NCBI GenBank assembly: GCA_949282265.1
Contig: CASDOZ010000004.1
Location: 1 to 64,000 of the forward strand
Reading direction: 5' to 3'
Source: an uncultured Bacteroidales bacterium
GTDB lineage: Bacteria > Bacteroidota > Bacteroidia > Bacteroidales > Paludibacteraceae
Length of the DNA: 64,000 nucleotides
A program made the translations under genes and the position numbers. Shown in pieces: positions 37,054 to 46,900 of this stretch (within the stretch, counting starts at the first letter, position 1; each line of letters opens with the position of its first letter). The notes under the pieces are model-generated. The model was given only the letters and a program-made list of their open reading frames with translations, did not search any database and was not told where the DNA came from.

Positions 37054-38712
37054 ATGGCAATATTGGATTATATTACTATTGTTCTGTTTTTGATTGGAGT
37101 TTTGATTGCAGGTCTTTCCTTCTCAAAAAAGAGTAAAAATATGACAAGTTTTTTTGCTGCAGATGGTAATATACCTTGGTGGATTGGTGGTCTATCGTTA
37201 TTTATGGGATTCTTTTCTGCAGGAACATTTGTTGTTTGGGGCTCTATTGCTTATTCATATGGTTGGGTGGCAATTACGATCCAAATGTGTATGTGCGTTG
37301 CTGGGTTTGCGGTGGCGTTTTTTATTGCACCGCGCTGGAAGCATACACGTGTTTTGACTGTTGCAGAATACATTACTAATCGTTTGTCTTTATCAACACA
37401 GAAAATATATACATATCTTTTTTTATTGGTTTCGTTATTTACTACGGGGGCTTTCTTGTATCCTGTAGCAAAGATAGTGGAAGTTTCTACGGGTTTGTCT
37501 TTGCAATTATGCATATTATTGTTGGGAGGTATAAGTATTTTGTATGTTGCAGCAGGCGGCTTGTGGGCTGTGGTCATAACTGATGTTTTACAATTTGTTA
37601 TACTTACTACTGCAGTGCTGATTGTAGTTCCTTTGTCTTTTGAAAAAGTGGGCGGCATAGGTGAATTTTTTGCAAATGCACCAACTGATTTTTTTGCGTG
37701 GACAAATGGAGAGTATACATGGTTGTTTGTCTTGGCTTTTTGTATATATAATACATTCTTTTTGGGCGGTAATTGGAGCTATGTACAGCGTTATACTAGC
37801 GTTAGGACAGAAAAGGATGCACGTAAAGTAGGTTTGTTATTTGGCAGTTTGTATGTGATTTGTCCTTTATTGTGGATGTTGCCTCCTATGATTTATAGAG
37901 TTTATAATGGTGATTTGGTCGGGTTGGCGGATGAGGGAGCATATTTGATGATGTGTAAGGAAGCCTTGCCAAAAGGTTTCTTGGGATTAATGCTTGGAGG
38001 GATGGTTTTTGCGACAGCAAGTTCTTTGAATGGAGCCTTGAATATTTCAGCAGGTGTTTTTACCAATGATATATATAAACGTATTTTTACTAAATCATCA
38101 GACAAACAATTGATTAGAGTGGCTCGCTGGTCAACAATAAGTTTTGGTATATTGGCAGTAATAGTTGCATTGTTGATCCCGTATATGGGAGGAATTGTGA
38201 ATGTTGTGATTAGTCTGGGCGCATTGACTGGTGTACCTTTATATTTACCTGTAATATGGACACTGTTCTCAAAACGTCAGAATAAGTTTACTGTGCTTTT
38301 TACAACGTTGTTTAGCCTTTTCGTAAATCTGGTATTTAAATTTATAACCCCTGCATTGGGGCTAACCTTGAATCGGGAATGGGAAATGTTGGTGGGTGTT
38401 CTGACTCCGATAGCGATATTGTCAATAGTTGAAGTTTATTTATATATAGTCCATTATACGGATCCGAATGTGGGGAAATTTAAACTTTTGATTGCGAAAC
38501 AGTTGCATGTGGATGAAGAACAATCGGTAAAACAGGCGGACAATGCGTTCGGCTTGTCTGTAGTAGGCATTGGTATTGGTTTATCGGGGATATTGATTGC
38601 TCTTCTGGAAATCATTGCTTCTGCCCAAGGTAATGTACATTGGATTATCTACCTGATGGCAGCATTGCTATTGGGTGTAGGAATACTATTTTATTGTAAA
38701 TCAAAAAAATGA
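37054..38712 (+). CDS. Sodium:solute symporter (SSS family)
   Basis: This 552-aa inner-membrane protein has about 13-14 hydrophobic helices, the length and pattern of SSS (SGLT-like) sugar/Na+ symporters. Family-like stretches include FFAADGNIPWWIGGLSLFMGFFSAGTF in the first two helices and VAAGGLWAVVITDVLQF. A periplasmic-to-cytoplasmic uptake role for the PUL's monosaccharide or small product is inferred from position: it is the first gene downstream of the LacI operators, 36 nt before the FAD oxidoreductase gene. The ion and sugar are not predictable. Confidence 0.9.
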   Translation: MAILDYITIVLFLIGVLIAGLSFSKKSKNMTSFFAADGNIPWWIGGLSLFMGFFSAGTFVVWGSIAYSYGWVAITIQMCMCVAGFAVAFFIAPRWKHTRVLTVAEYITNRLSLSTQKIYTYLFLLVSLFTTGAFLYPVAKIVEVSTGLSLQLCILLLGGISILYVAAGGLWAVVITDVLQFVILTTAVLIVVPLSFEKVGGIGEFFANAPTDFFAWTNGEYTWLFVLAFCIYNTFFLGGNWSYVQRYTSVRTEKDARKVGLLFGSLYVICPLLWMLPPMIYRVYNGDLVGLADEGAYLMMCKEALPKGFLGLMLGGMVFATASSLNGALNISAGVFTNDIYKRIFTKSSDKQLIRVARWSTISFGILAVIVALLIPYMGGIVNVVISLGALTGVPLYLPVIWTLFSKRQNKFTVLFTTLFSLFVNLVFKFITPALGLTLNREWEMLVGVLTPIAILSIVEVYLYIVHYTDPNVGKFKLLIAKQLHVDEEQSVKQADNAFGLSVVGIGIGLSGILIALLEIIASAQGNVHWIIYLMAALLLGVGILFYCKSKK

Positions 38713-38748
38713 TATTTGAAAATTGTGATTATATAAATATACTGGGAT

Positions 38749-41040
38749 ATGAAGATCGTAGAAAGTTGTAATAGCCGAACCTTAAATTTAATCAATAAGG
38801 ATTATGATTTGGTTGTCGTTGGTGGCGGTATGTCCGGTATTTGTTGTGCTATTGCAGCGGCTCGTCAAGGTGTAAAAACAGCATTAGTTCAGGCGCGTCC
38901 CGTTTTGGGAGGCAATGCATCTAGTGAAGTTCGATTGTGGGTACTTGGTGCGACTTCCCATATGGGTAATAACAATCGTTGGTCACGTGAAGGCTGGATT
39001 TTAGATGAGATTTTGGTTGAAAATACTTATCGTAATAAAGACGGCAATCCGGTTTTATTTGATATGGTGTTGCTGGATAAAGTTCTTGCTGAAAAGAATA
39101 TAGACTTATATTTGAATACTATTGTAACAGGTATTTCGAAAAATGGGAATCGATATGTATCAGAAGTATCGGCATTTAATCCACAAAACTCAACAGAATA
39201 TTTGCTGCGGGGAAAGTTTTTTGCAGATTGCTCTGGCGATGGCATTGTAGCATACTTGGCGGGAGCTTCTTTTAGAATGGGAGCAGAAGATAAAGAAGAA
39301 TATAATGAATTGTTTGCTCCAGATAAAAAGCAATACGGTGAATTGTTGGGACATAGTATTTTTTTCTATATGAAAGATACAGGGCAACCCATAAGATATA
39401 AAGCACCAGATTTTGCCTTGAAAAATCCAGAACGTTATATAACTAAATTACAGGTGGATGAATATACGAATCCGAAGCATCATGGCTGTAAATATTGGTG
39501 GATTGAATATGGGGGGCGTTTAGATACCGTGTATGACACGGAGAAAATAAAATATGAATTGTGGAAAGTCGTTTATGGTGTCTGGGATTATTTGAAAAAT
39601 TCAGGGAATTATCCGGAATTAGAAAATTATACATTAGAATGGGTTGGACTTGTTCCAGGAAAACGTGAAAGTAGGCGTTTCATTGGGCATTATATGTTGT
39701 CACAACAAGATATAATACATCAGGAATCGCATTATGATGATGTTGCATATGGTGGTTGGTCTATTGATTTACATCCGGCAGATGGAGTATATGCGGTTGG
39801 AAAAGCTTGTAATCAATGGCATTCCAAAGGAATATATCCCATACCTCTGCGTTGTTATATCAGTACTGATATTGATAACTTATTTATTTGTGGACGTATA
39901 ATGAGTGCAACCCATGTCGCTCAAGGGTCAACACGGGTTATGTGTACAGCTGCTCATGGTGGACAAGCCGTAGGAGTTACGATCGCTACGTGCTTGAAAG
40001 AAAATTGTTTACCAATAGAGTGCTGTAAAGGTAGCCGTATCACTTTAATTCAGAAGATATTGTTGGAAAATGGTCAATACATCCCGATGTTGAACATTAA
40101 TGATAGCGAATCCATTGTTGCTAAAGCTGATATTACGGTTTCTTCAGAGTTGATGGTTTCTGAATTGCCGTTGGGTAATACATTTTGTTCATTGACCGAT
40201 CCTGTTGCAATGTTATTCCCATTATACGGGAAAGTACCTCAAATTGGTTTTTGGGTAAATAATAAAAACACCCGGACTGAATTATTGTTGGTACAATTAC
40301 GTAAAAGTATAAAAGTACAAAATTTTACGCCAGATACGATAGTAACGGAAAAAGTGTATGAATGTCAGCCAGGTTTGCATAATATGCAAATTGATTTTGG
40401 AATTGAAGTTGGGGAGCAATATTATTTTTTGTGTTTCATGAAAAATGATTTTCTTGAGATAGCGGAAAGTGAAATGTTGTTGACTGGAATAATGCCAGTT
40501 TACAATTATCAAAATCCAGCAGTTTCGAATTATGGTAAACAATGTGCTCCTGAGGGTATAGGAATCGATTCTTTCGAATTTTGGTGTCCTAAGCGACGCC
40601 CTCAAGGCAAAAATCTTGCATTGTCATTTTCGCCAGCTTTGAAGGCTTTTGATAAAGAATATCTAAGAAATATGACGCAACGTCCGGTTATAAGAACAAA
40701 CGCTTGGGTTGCTGATTTGTCGGATGCTTCTCCTTGTATTGAGCTGTCTTGGTTGAAACCAATGCAGATTCATTCGATACGTTTATTTTTTGATACGAAT
40801 GCGGATCTTGCATTGGAAAATGTGCAAATGGGGCATTATGATGCGATTGTTCCTACTTGTGTCAGAAAATATCAGATAACAGATAAACAAGGCAATATCA
40901 TATATTCAAAATATGATAATTACCAAACAATAAATGATATTAATTTTAGTATTCCTATAGAAGTGGACACTGTGAAAATATATTTGGAACATCCATTTTC
41001 AAATATTCCGGCTGCATTATTTGGCATTATTATATTTTAA
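38749..41040 (+). CDS. FAD-dependent oxidoreductase (FAD_oxidored family) with C-terminal F5/8C-like domain
   Basis: This 763-aa protein has no signal peptide, so it is likely cytoplasmic. Residues ~15-45 form the FAD-binding Rossmann motif (YDLVVVGGGMSGICCAIAAA) followed by the GGNASSEVRLWVLG segment typical of the FAD_oxidored (PF12831) family, whose members are often loosely called xanthan lyase-like. A second FAD contact is LFICGRIMSATHVAQGSTRVM (~385-405). The C-terminal ~140 residues (from about NAWVADLSDASPCIELSW) resemble an F5/8C (discoidin-like) beta-sandwich, unusual for a cytoplasmic enzyme. Clustered after a sugar symporter, it may oxidise the imported sugar or an intermediate. 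No substrate is known. Confidence 0.8.
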   Translation: MKIVESCNSRTLNLINKDYDLVVVGGGMSGICCAIAAARQGVKTALVQARPVLGGNASSEVRLWVLGATSHMGNNNRWSREGWILDEILVENTYRNKDGNPVLFDMVLLDKVLAEKNIDLYLNTIVTGISKNGNRYVSEVSAFNPQNSTEYLLRGKFFADCSGDGIVAYLAGASFRMGAEDKEEYNELFAPDKKQYGELLGHSIFFYMKDTGQPIRYKAPDFALKNPERYITKLQVDEYTNPKHHGCKYWWIEYGGRLDTVYDTEKIKYELWKVVYGVWDYLKNSGNYPELENYTLEWVGLVPGKRESRRFIGHYMLSQQDIIHQESHYDDVAYGGWSIDLHPADGVYAVGKACNQWHSKGIYPIPLRCYISTDIDNLFICGRIMSATHVAQGSTRVMCTAAHGGQAVGVTIATCLKENCLPIECCKGSRITLIQKILLENGQYIPMLNINDSESIVAKADITVSSELMVSELPLGNTFCSLTDPVAMLFPLYGKVPQIGFWVNNKNTRTELLLVQLRKSIKVQNFTPDTIVTEKVYECQPGLHNMQIDFGIEVGEQYYFLCFMKNDFLEIAESEMLLTGIMPVYNYQNPAVSNYGKQCAPEGIGIDSFEFWCPKRRPQGKNLALSFSPALKAFDKEYLRNMTQRPVIRTNAWVADLSDASPCIELSWLKPMQIHSIRLFFDTNADLALENVQMGHYDAIVPTCVRKYQITDKQGNIIYSKYDNYQTINDINFSIPIEVDTVKIYLEHPFSNIPAALFGIIIF

Positions 41041-41055
41041 AACAATAGGATTAGA

Positions 41056-43887
41056 ATGAAATTGTGTAATTGGATTATATGGGTGTTTTTCTTCTTGGCT
41101 GTAATCTCGTGTTCGTCAAAGCAAGTAGGGGATGATGGCAATATTGAAATACGTATAAATAACCATGTTTTTGCATTCCGTCCTGATTTTACGGTTATAT
41201 ATACGGAAAAAGACCCTAATTTGGCCTTCCGCCCAAGTGGTATTCCAAATGTGCAGTATAATGTTCCTGTCTGGAATACGGTAACTACATCGGACACATT
41301 AGTTTATGTGGAGCGTACCGAGGAACAATATGGAGATGGATTTGATGACTCGATTTTGGAACGGAATAATGGAAGAATAACTCCTAATGTATATAAAAGT
41401 GGTGAGGTTTACCATACGGAATTGGATTATTATAAACAAAGTGGAGATACGGTTTATTTTGTTTTTAGACCATTGAATGTTGGAAATTTACAGGCAAAAG
41501 TGATATTGTCAGAGCAATATCCGATATTGAGATTTGAATTTTTCCCTGAAAAAACGGGCTTTTACTCTATTGGATATACGGGGGCTCCAGAATACGGACA
41601 ACAAAAAGTAGATGAAATTTGGCAACCTCTTATATGGCAGGAAAAACGTATTCCTACGTTGCCATATATGACAATGGCTTATCGCTGTCCAATACCTACA
41701 GCTTTGATGAATGTCCGGAATGTAACGTTGGGGGTCGTTGCAAAATCAAGTGAGTTCCCGTTTATGCCTTTGCCCACGATGGATAATAGTCGTTTTGGCG
41801 TGGTTCTTATAAATAGCTCCGGACATATACAACCGCAATTGTTCGCTCCTGTTTTGGGTGGACAGGGGTCTGAAATGGATATGGGTGATGTATTTCGGTT
41901 TTCCATGCACTTATACGTTGATTCTGGAGATTGTTCCATGGCTTTTGAACAAATTGGCAAAGAATTGTATGGTTTTAAGAATTATCGCCGGAATGTAGAT
42001 GTGTCCCTCAATCGGACATTGGATAATATGATTGATTATGCGATGAGTCCGTATAGTATGTTTGTGGATAGTCTGAAAGGTTGTAATTATTCGACGGATG
42101 CTCCGGGTGCAGTTAAGAATGTTTCGGCATTGAATCCTTTGCAGACAGCTATAATTTCTGGCCGTGAAGATATTTATGCGAAACGGGCATATCCAATGAT
42201 AGAATATATGTTGTCAAGGGACAAGTTTTTGTTTGCAATAGATTCAACACAAAAAATACAGTATCCATCTCGGAAATTGACCGGTCCTTGTGCACCAATC
42301 AGTGAGCTTGTGTCATTGTATCTCATTTCGGACAAAAAAAATCCATTTTTATTGGACATGGCATTAAAAGAGTTTTCCGGTTCACGTGTGCGTAATTTAG
42401 CTAAATTAGAGTTTGGTGGACGCTGGCAAAATGCGCTTGCATTGTATCGTGCAACAAGCGACCAACATTGGCTCGATGCAGCGAAACAGGGAGCTGATGT
42501 GTATTTAAAGGATCGTGTGTATTCCAAACAAAAAGATTTCTCTGAACAAGGAGTTGAATATTTCTTTTGGACAGGATTTACGCCGGATTGGGTGTCTTTG
42601 TTTGAGTTGTATGAAACTACGGGTGACAAACGTTATTTGGATGCTTCACATAAGGCTTTGCGGGAATATGCTATGTTTGTTTGGTTTGCACCACAGATAC
42701 CGGAAGACACTGTTCTCGTAAATCCGGATGGTTTAGCTCCTTATTATCCGTATTTGCGCTCAAAAGGTTATGAACGTATGGTAGCAGCACCAGAAAAGGT
42801 ACCTGCGTGGCGTTTATCTGAAATTGGTTTGACCTCAGAAAGTTCAGGAACATCTACTGGACATCGTGGTATATTTATGGCTAATTATGCTCCATGGATG
42901 TTGCGAATAGGATATTTGACCAATGATAGTTGGTTGCAGGATATCGCTAGGTCAGCAATAATTGGGCGTTATCAGAATTTTCCAGGTTATCATATTAACA
43001 CAGAGCGTACGACGATTTACGAGAAAGAAACATATCCTTATAAAAAATACGATGAATTAAGTGTCAATTCTTTTCATTATAATCATATTTGGCCACATAT
43101 AAATATCCTCACTGACTTCTTGGTGACAGATGCATATGTCAGATCAGAGGGGAATATAGTTTTCCCTTCGGAATTTGTGGAAGGTTTTGCTTATCTGCAA
43201 AGTAAGTATTATGGACATGCAAAAGGGTGTGTGTATGGGTATGATGATGTACAGCTATTTTTACCGCAGGGCTTGTTAACATCAAGTTCATGTCAATTGA
43301 ATTATATAGCAGGTTATAATAAAGAGATGTTTTTTCTTGCTTTTATGAATCAATCACCTGAAAAACAATCTGCGGTGATAATACTGAATGATTCTTTGTT
43401 TGGGAATTTGTCTGCCCAAGATTATAATGTGGAAGTTTGGCAAGCAAATACAAAGGCAAACAGTACGTTGTTACAATCTGGCAAAATGAAAATTGATGTT
43501 CCAGGAAATGGATTGGTGGTGACAATAATTAAGGGTTTATCTCCGACTCGTGAGGTATTAACATTCCCATGTAAAAGTGATGAGAGGAGGTGGAAAAAGG
43601 CATTCTTACATGATGAAAATAGTGGAATAACAGCTATGTTACTGCAAATAGCAGGTAAAAAAACACTGTTTATATATAGTAATAAGGATGATTCGGAGTA
43701 TGACGAATGTGTGTTATATTATAAAATGAATGAGTATGCAGATTGGCAAGTAAGCAATTCCAAAAGGTTTCCATTTGAATACACTGTTACATTGCCAGAT
43801 TCTTGTCGTTATGTAGAATGTAGATTGGATGGCAAGGATAAAGTGGGTAAATTGGAGCAAGGTTTGGTTATTGATTTATATGAATAG
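41056..43887 (+). CDS. Lipoprotein of an unrecognised large (probably alpha/alpha-toroid) carbohydrate-active family, copy 1
   Basis: This 943-aa protein has a lipoprotein signal (lipobox VISC, Cys19). An N-terminal beta-sandwich-like region (~20-290) precedes a helix-rich middle (~310-720) with paired helices and Trp/Tyr-rich loops, reminiscent of (alpha/alpha) toroid glycosidases and lyases. A beta-rich C-terminus follows. I could not assign a known GH or PL family. Blocks shared with the next gene include LDNMIDYAM, GAVKNVSAL, PAWRLSEIGL (Trp585), HRGIFMANYAPW, IGRYQNFPGYHINTERTT and a FHYNHIWPHINIL segment. These polar, aromatic blocks look like an active site. The gene lies 15 nt after the FAD oxidoreductase and upstream of SusCD. 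Envelope-anchored action on the PUL glycan is inferred. Confidence 0.6.
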   Translation: MKLCNWIIWVFFFLAVISCSSKQVGDDGNIEIRINNHVFAFRPDFTVIYTEKDPNLAFRPSGIPNVQYNVPVWNTVTTSDTLVYVERTEEQYGDGFDDSILERNNGRITPNVYKSGEVYHTELDYYKQSGDTVYFVFRPLNVGNLQAKVILSEQYPILRFEFFPEKTGFYSIGYTGAPEYGQQKVDEIWQPLIWQEKRIPTLPYMTMAYRCPIPTALMNVRNVTLGVVAKSSEFPFMPLPTMDNSRFGVVLINSSGHIQPQLFAPVLGGQGSEMDMGDVFRFSMHLYVDSGDCSMAFEQIGKELYGFKNYRRNVDVSLNRTLDNMIDYAMSPYSMFVDSLKGCNYSTDAPGAVKNVSALNPLQTAIISGREDIYAKRAYPMIEYMLSRDKFLFAIDSTQKIQYPSRKLTGPCAPISELVSLYLISDKKNPFLLDMALKEFSGSRVRNLAKLEFGGRWQNALALYRATSDQHWLDAAKQGADVYLKDRVYSKQKDFSEQGVEYFFWTGFTPDWVSLFELYETTGDKRYLDASHKALREYAMFVWFAPQIPEDTVLVNPDGLAPYYPYLRSKGYERMVAAPEKVPAWRLSEIGLTSESSGTSTGHRGIFMANYAPWMLRIGYLTNDSWLQDIARSAIIGRYQNFPGYHINTERTTIYEKETYPYKKYDELSVNSFHYNHIWPHINILTDFLVTDAYVRSEGNIVFPSEFVEGFAYLQSKYYGHAKGCVYGYDDVQLFLPQGLLTSSSCQLNYIAGYNKEMFFLAFMNQSPEKQSAVIILNDSLFGNLSAQDYNVEVWQANTKANSTLLQSGKMKIDVPGNGLVVTIIKGLSPTREVLTFPCKSDERRWKKAFLHDENSGITAMLLQIAGKKTLFIYSNKDDSEYDECVLYYKMNEYADWQVSNSKRFPFEYTVTLPDSCRYVECRLDGKDKVGKLEQGLVIDLYE

Positions 43888-43935
43888 AAAAGAGTAGAAT
43901 GATTGTAATGGAATAATTTTTAAGGTTATAATATC

Positions 43936-46900
43936 ATGAAAAAAAACATTGTTATTTTATTGTTATTATCTGTTGTGAGCAGTTTGTGTGCCCAAATTCA
44001 TACGATGTTGAATGATAGGTATAGACTTTCGTATGATAGTGGTACTCATGAGTTGGAGGTTATGGAGTTATCATCTCAAGTTTCCCGTATTTTTTCTCCA
44101 ACATTTCAAGTTGTTTATCGTTCTGCTAAGCCGAATTTAAGTCTGGCTGAAATTAGTGAGGATTTTAATTATAAGACAGTTGCATATAATGGGGATACGG
44201 ATTTGTTTTCCGCAAACGCAGGTTCTTTTACTTTATGCGTGCCAGAATCCGTTGTTATTCAAAAAGATACATTGGTGATTTCATATCAGACATCAGATAA
44301 GTATATATTTAAAGCCAAAATCTTTTTGCCACAAGGGAATGAAGAACCTGTCGTTATATCAGATTTACAGAATTTAGTTGCAGGTTATTTTAGTGTAGGC
44401 TACTATGGCGCTCCGGAGCAAAACATAGATGGCGTAAAAGAATTGTTTCAACCCTTACCATTTATAGGGAAAAGAGCCCCGCAAAAATCATATCTTACTC
44501 CAGCATTTTTGGCAACTATACCCGGAACGTTTTTAACGGTGGGGAATATAACATACGGGGTTTATGCTGATCCTGTTGAATTTCCATTTGCTCCTTTGCC
44601 ATGTACGTTGGCACGTAGTCCTTTTGGTGTTGCTATTCGAAATCAATATGGTATAGGGAAAGAATTAAAGCCTATGGTATGGGCTCCCATAATAGGTAAT
44701 TCAGATTCGTACATGTCTGTTCCGAATGAAAAGAAATCTTTTAGGATTCGCTTATATGTATCTGGGGAGACATTGACATCTGCTTATGAAGATATTGCAT
44801 GTCGGGTGTTTGGGTTTGGTGATTACAGAAACAATGATTTGGGATCATTAAATACGACGATGGATCGCATGATAGATTATGCTATGAGCACGGAATGGGG
44901 AGTTTGGAAAGCTGATATGAAAGGTAGTAGCTATGATACTGATGTGGAAGGGGCAGTGAAAAATACGTCTGCATTACCAGCTTATGCCATGGCATTTGTC
45001 GTAGATAATGAAAATATATTTAATGAAAGAGCCATGCCTGTTTTGGAGTTTTTATTATCTCGAGAAAATACAATGTTTGCTTATAGTGAAACAGGCGGGG
45101 CAGGAGGGCAAACAGCTACAAATAGTTTAGGTAAACCTTGTATGAATGTTTCAGAGATGTTGTCTTTCTATTCTATTACAGGAAATAAAATGGATGCTTT
45201 GTATGAATTGGCATTGCAAAATAAACGTGGTTCTTTATTGTCATCGGAAGTTGCACTTAAAGAGAATTTTTCATTTTTTAGAGCAACTGGTGAAAGCTTG
45301 TATAGAACTAATCTTATAGAAGGCACAAATAAATACATAGAGGAGGAAATAACCAATAAACCGACAGATTTTACTTATGTCAATCATAGTAAATCAAGTT
45401 TCTGGTCACAGATAGCACCCAAATTTGTTGAGCTATATGAGATATATAAGACGACAGGTGATATTGATTATTTGTACGCAGCTCATCAAGCAGCTCGTTC
45501 CTATGCTTATTTCCTATGGATGGCTCCGCGGTTTGAGCTATCAGACAGTGTGTTATGTAATGTGGGGAATAAAGCTCCGAATTATCGTTCGGGAACTCCC
45601 ATTTTTATACCAGAAGAAAAAGCTCCGGCGTGGCGGTTGTCGGAAATGGGATTGCAATGTGAATGTGGTGGTACGTCGACATCGAAACACCGTGGCATAT
45701 TTACGGCGAATTATGCTCCTTATTTATTGCGTATAGGTTCATTAGTCCAAGATAGTTTTCTACTTAATATAGGCAAAGCCGGAGTCATAGGAAGATATTC
45801 AAACTTTCCGGGTTATCATATCAATACAGATCGGACAACGGTTTATGAGAAAGAGAACTTTCCTTTACGTCCTTTATCCCAATTGACAACGACGACATCT
45901 ATGCATTATAGTCATATTTGGACTCAAATAAATTTATTGCTTGATTATATGGTTAGTGATGTCGCAGCTCGCACCCATGGGAAAATCGATTTCCCAGGTT
46001 ATTATGTTCAAAACATAGTGCATATGCAAAGCCAAGTTTATATGCAGGGCGGTGAATTTTATGGAGAGAAAGGATTGGTTCTATATATGCCCCAAAAATT
46101 CCTAGTAGTTGACAATAAGCAACTGAATTATGTAACGGCATATGGGAATAACAAGTTGTACATTATTTTTACGAACCAAAGTAATAATGATGTTTATAGC
46201 TCTATCGTGATTAATCCAAATTATATTTCAATTCCAGATAATGTATATAAATGCTGGGAGGAAAATGAACTCATTGCAGGTGGTACAGTGAAAGATAATT
46301 TGTTGTCTGTTCATGTTGGTCCTGGGGGTGTAACAGCCATAGCCGTAGAGAATGTTATAATCAAACCTAAATTTCAGCAAAAGATTCTTCAAAATACATA
46401 TAGAAATAAATGGTCGCAATATTATGTTGGTAATATTGAAGTCGGAAACTCAAAAGCAGTATTGCTTAATCCATCTGATTCATTGACTCGACTATTTGTG
46501 TTTTCAACAGCGCCATCCGGTGAATTGGATAAATTTCAAATAGATTATTCTATAGATGGTCAGGAGTGGCATACTGAAATTGATGATGCATATCCATTTG
46601 AATTTACAATTAAAATAGATGATGCCAATTCGATAGATTATAAAATAACAATAGCTGGTAGAACATCTGAAGTTTACCGCATGGAACGTCTTAAACCAAC
46701 TGCGGTATTGGAAGGTTGGAATAGTATAAAACGTTCGCAAGGTGCGGACATGTACTTGTCTTTTAATGGAGAAAGTCCATTTGACATAACATACACAGAA
46801 AATGGAAATTTACAGTCAATTACAGATATACCAAATGCTTCTCATGTATTCCATGTTGCACCTCAATACGATTCTCGTTATACCTTGTGTTCTGTCGTAG

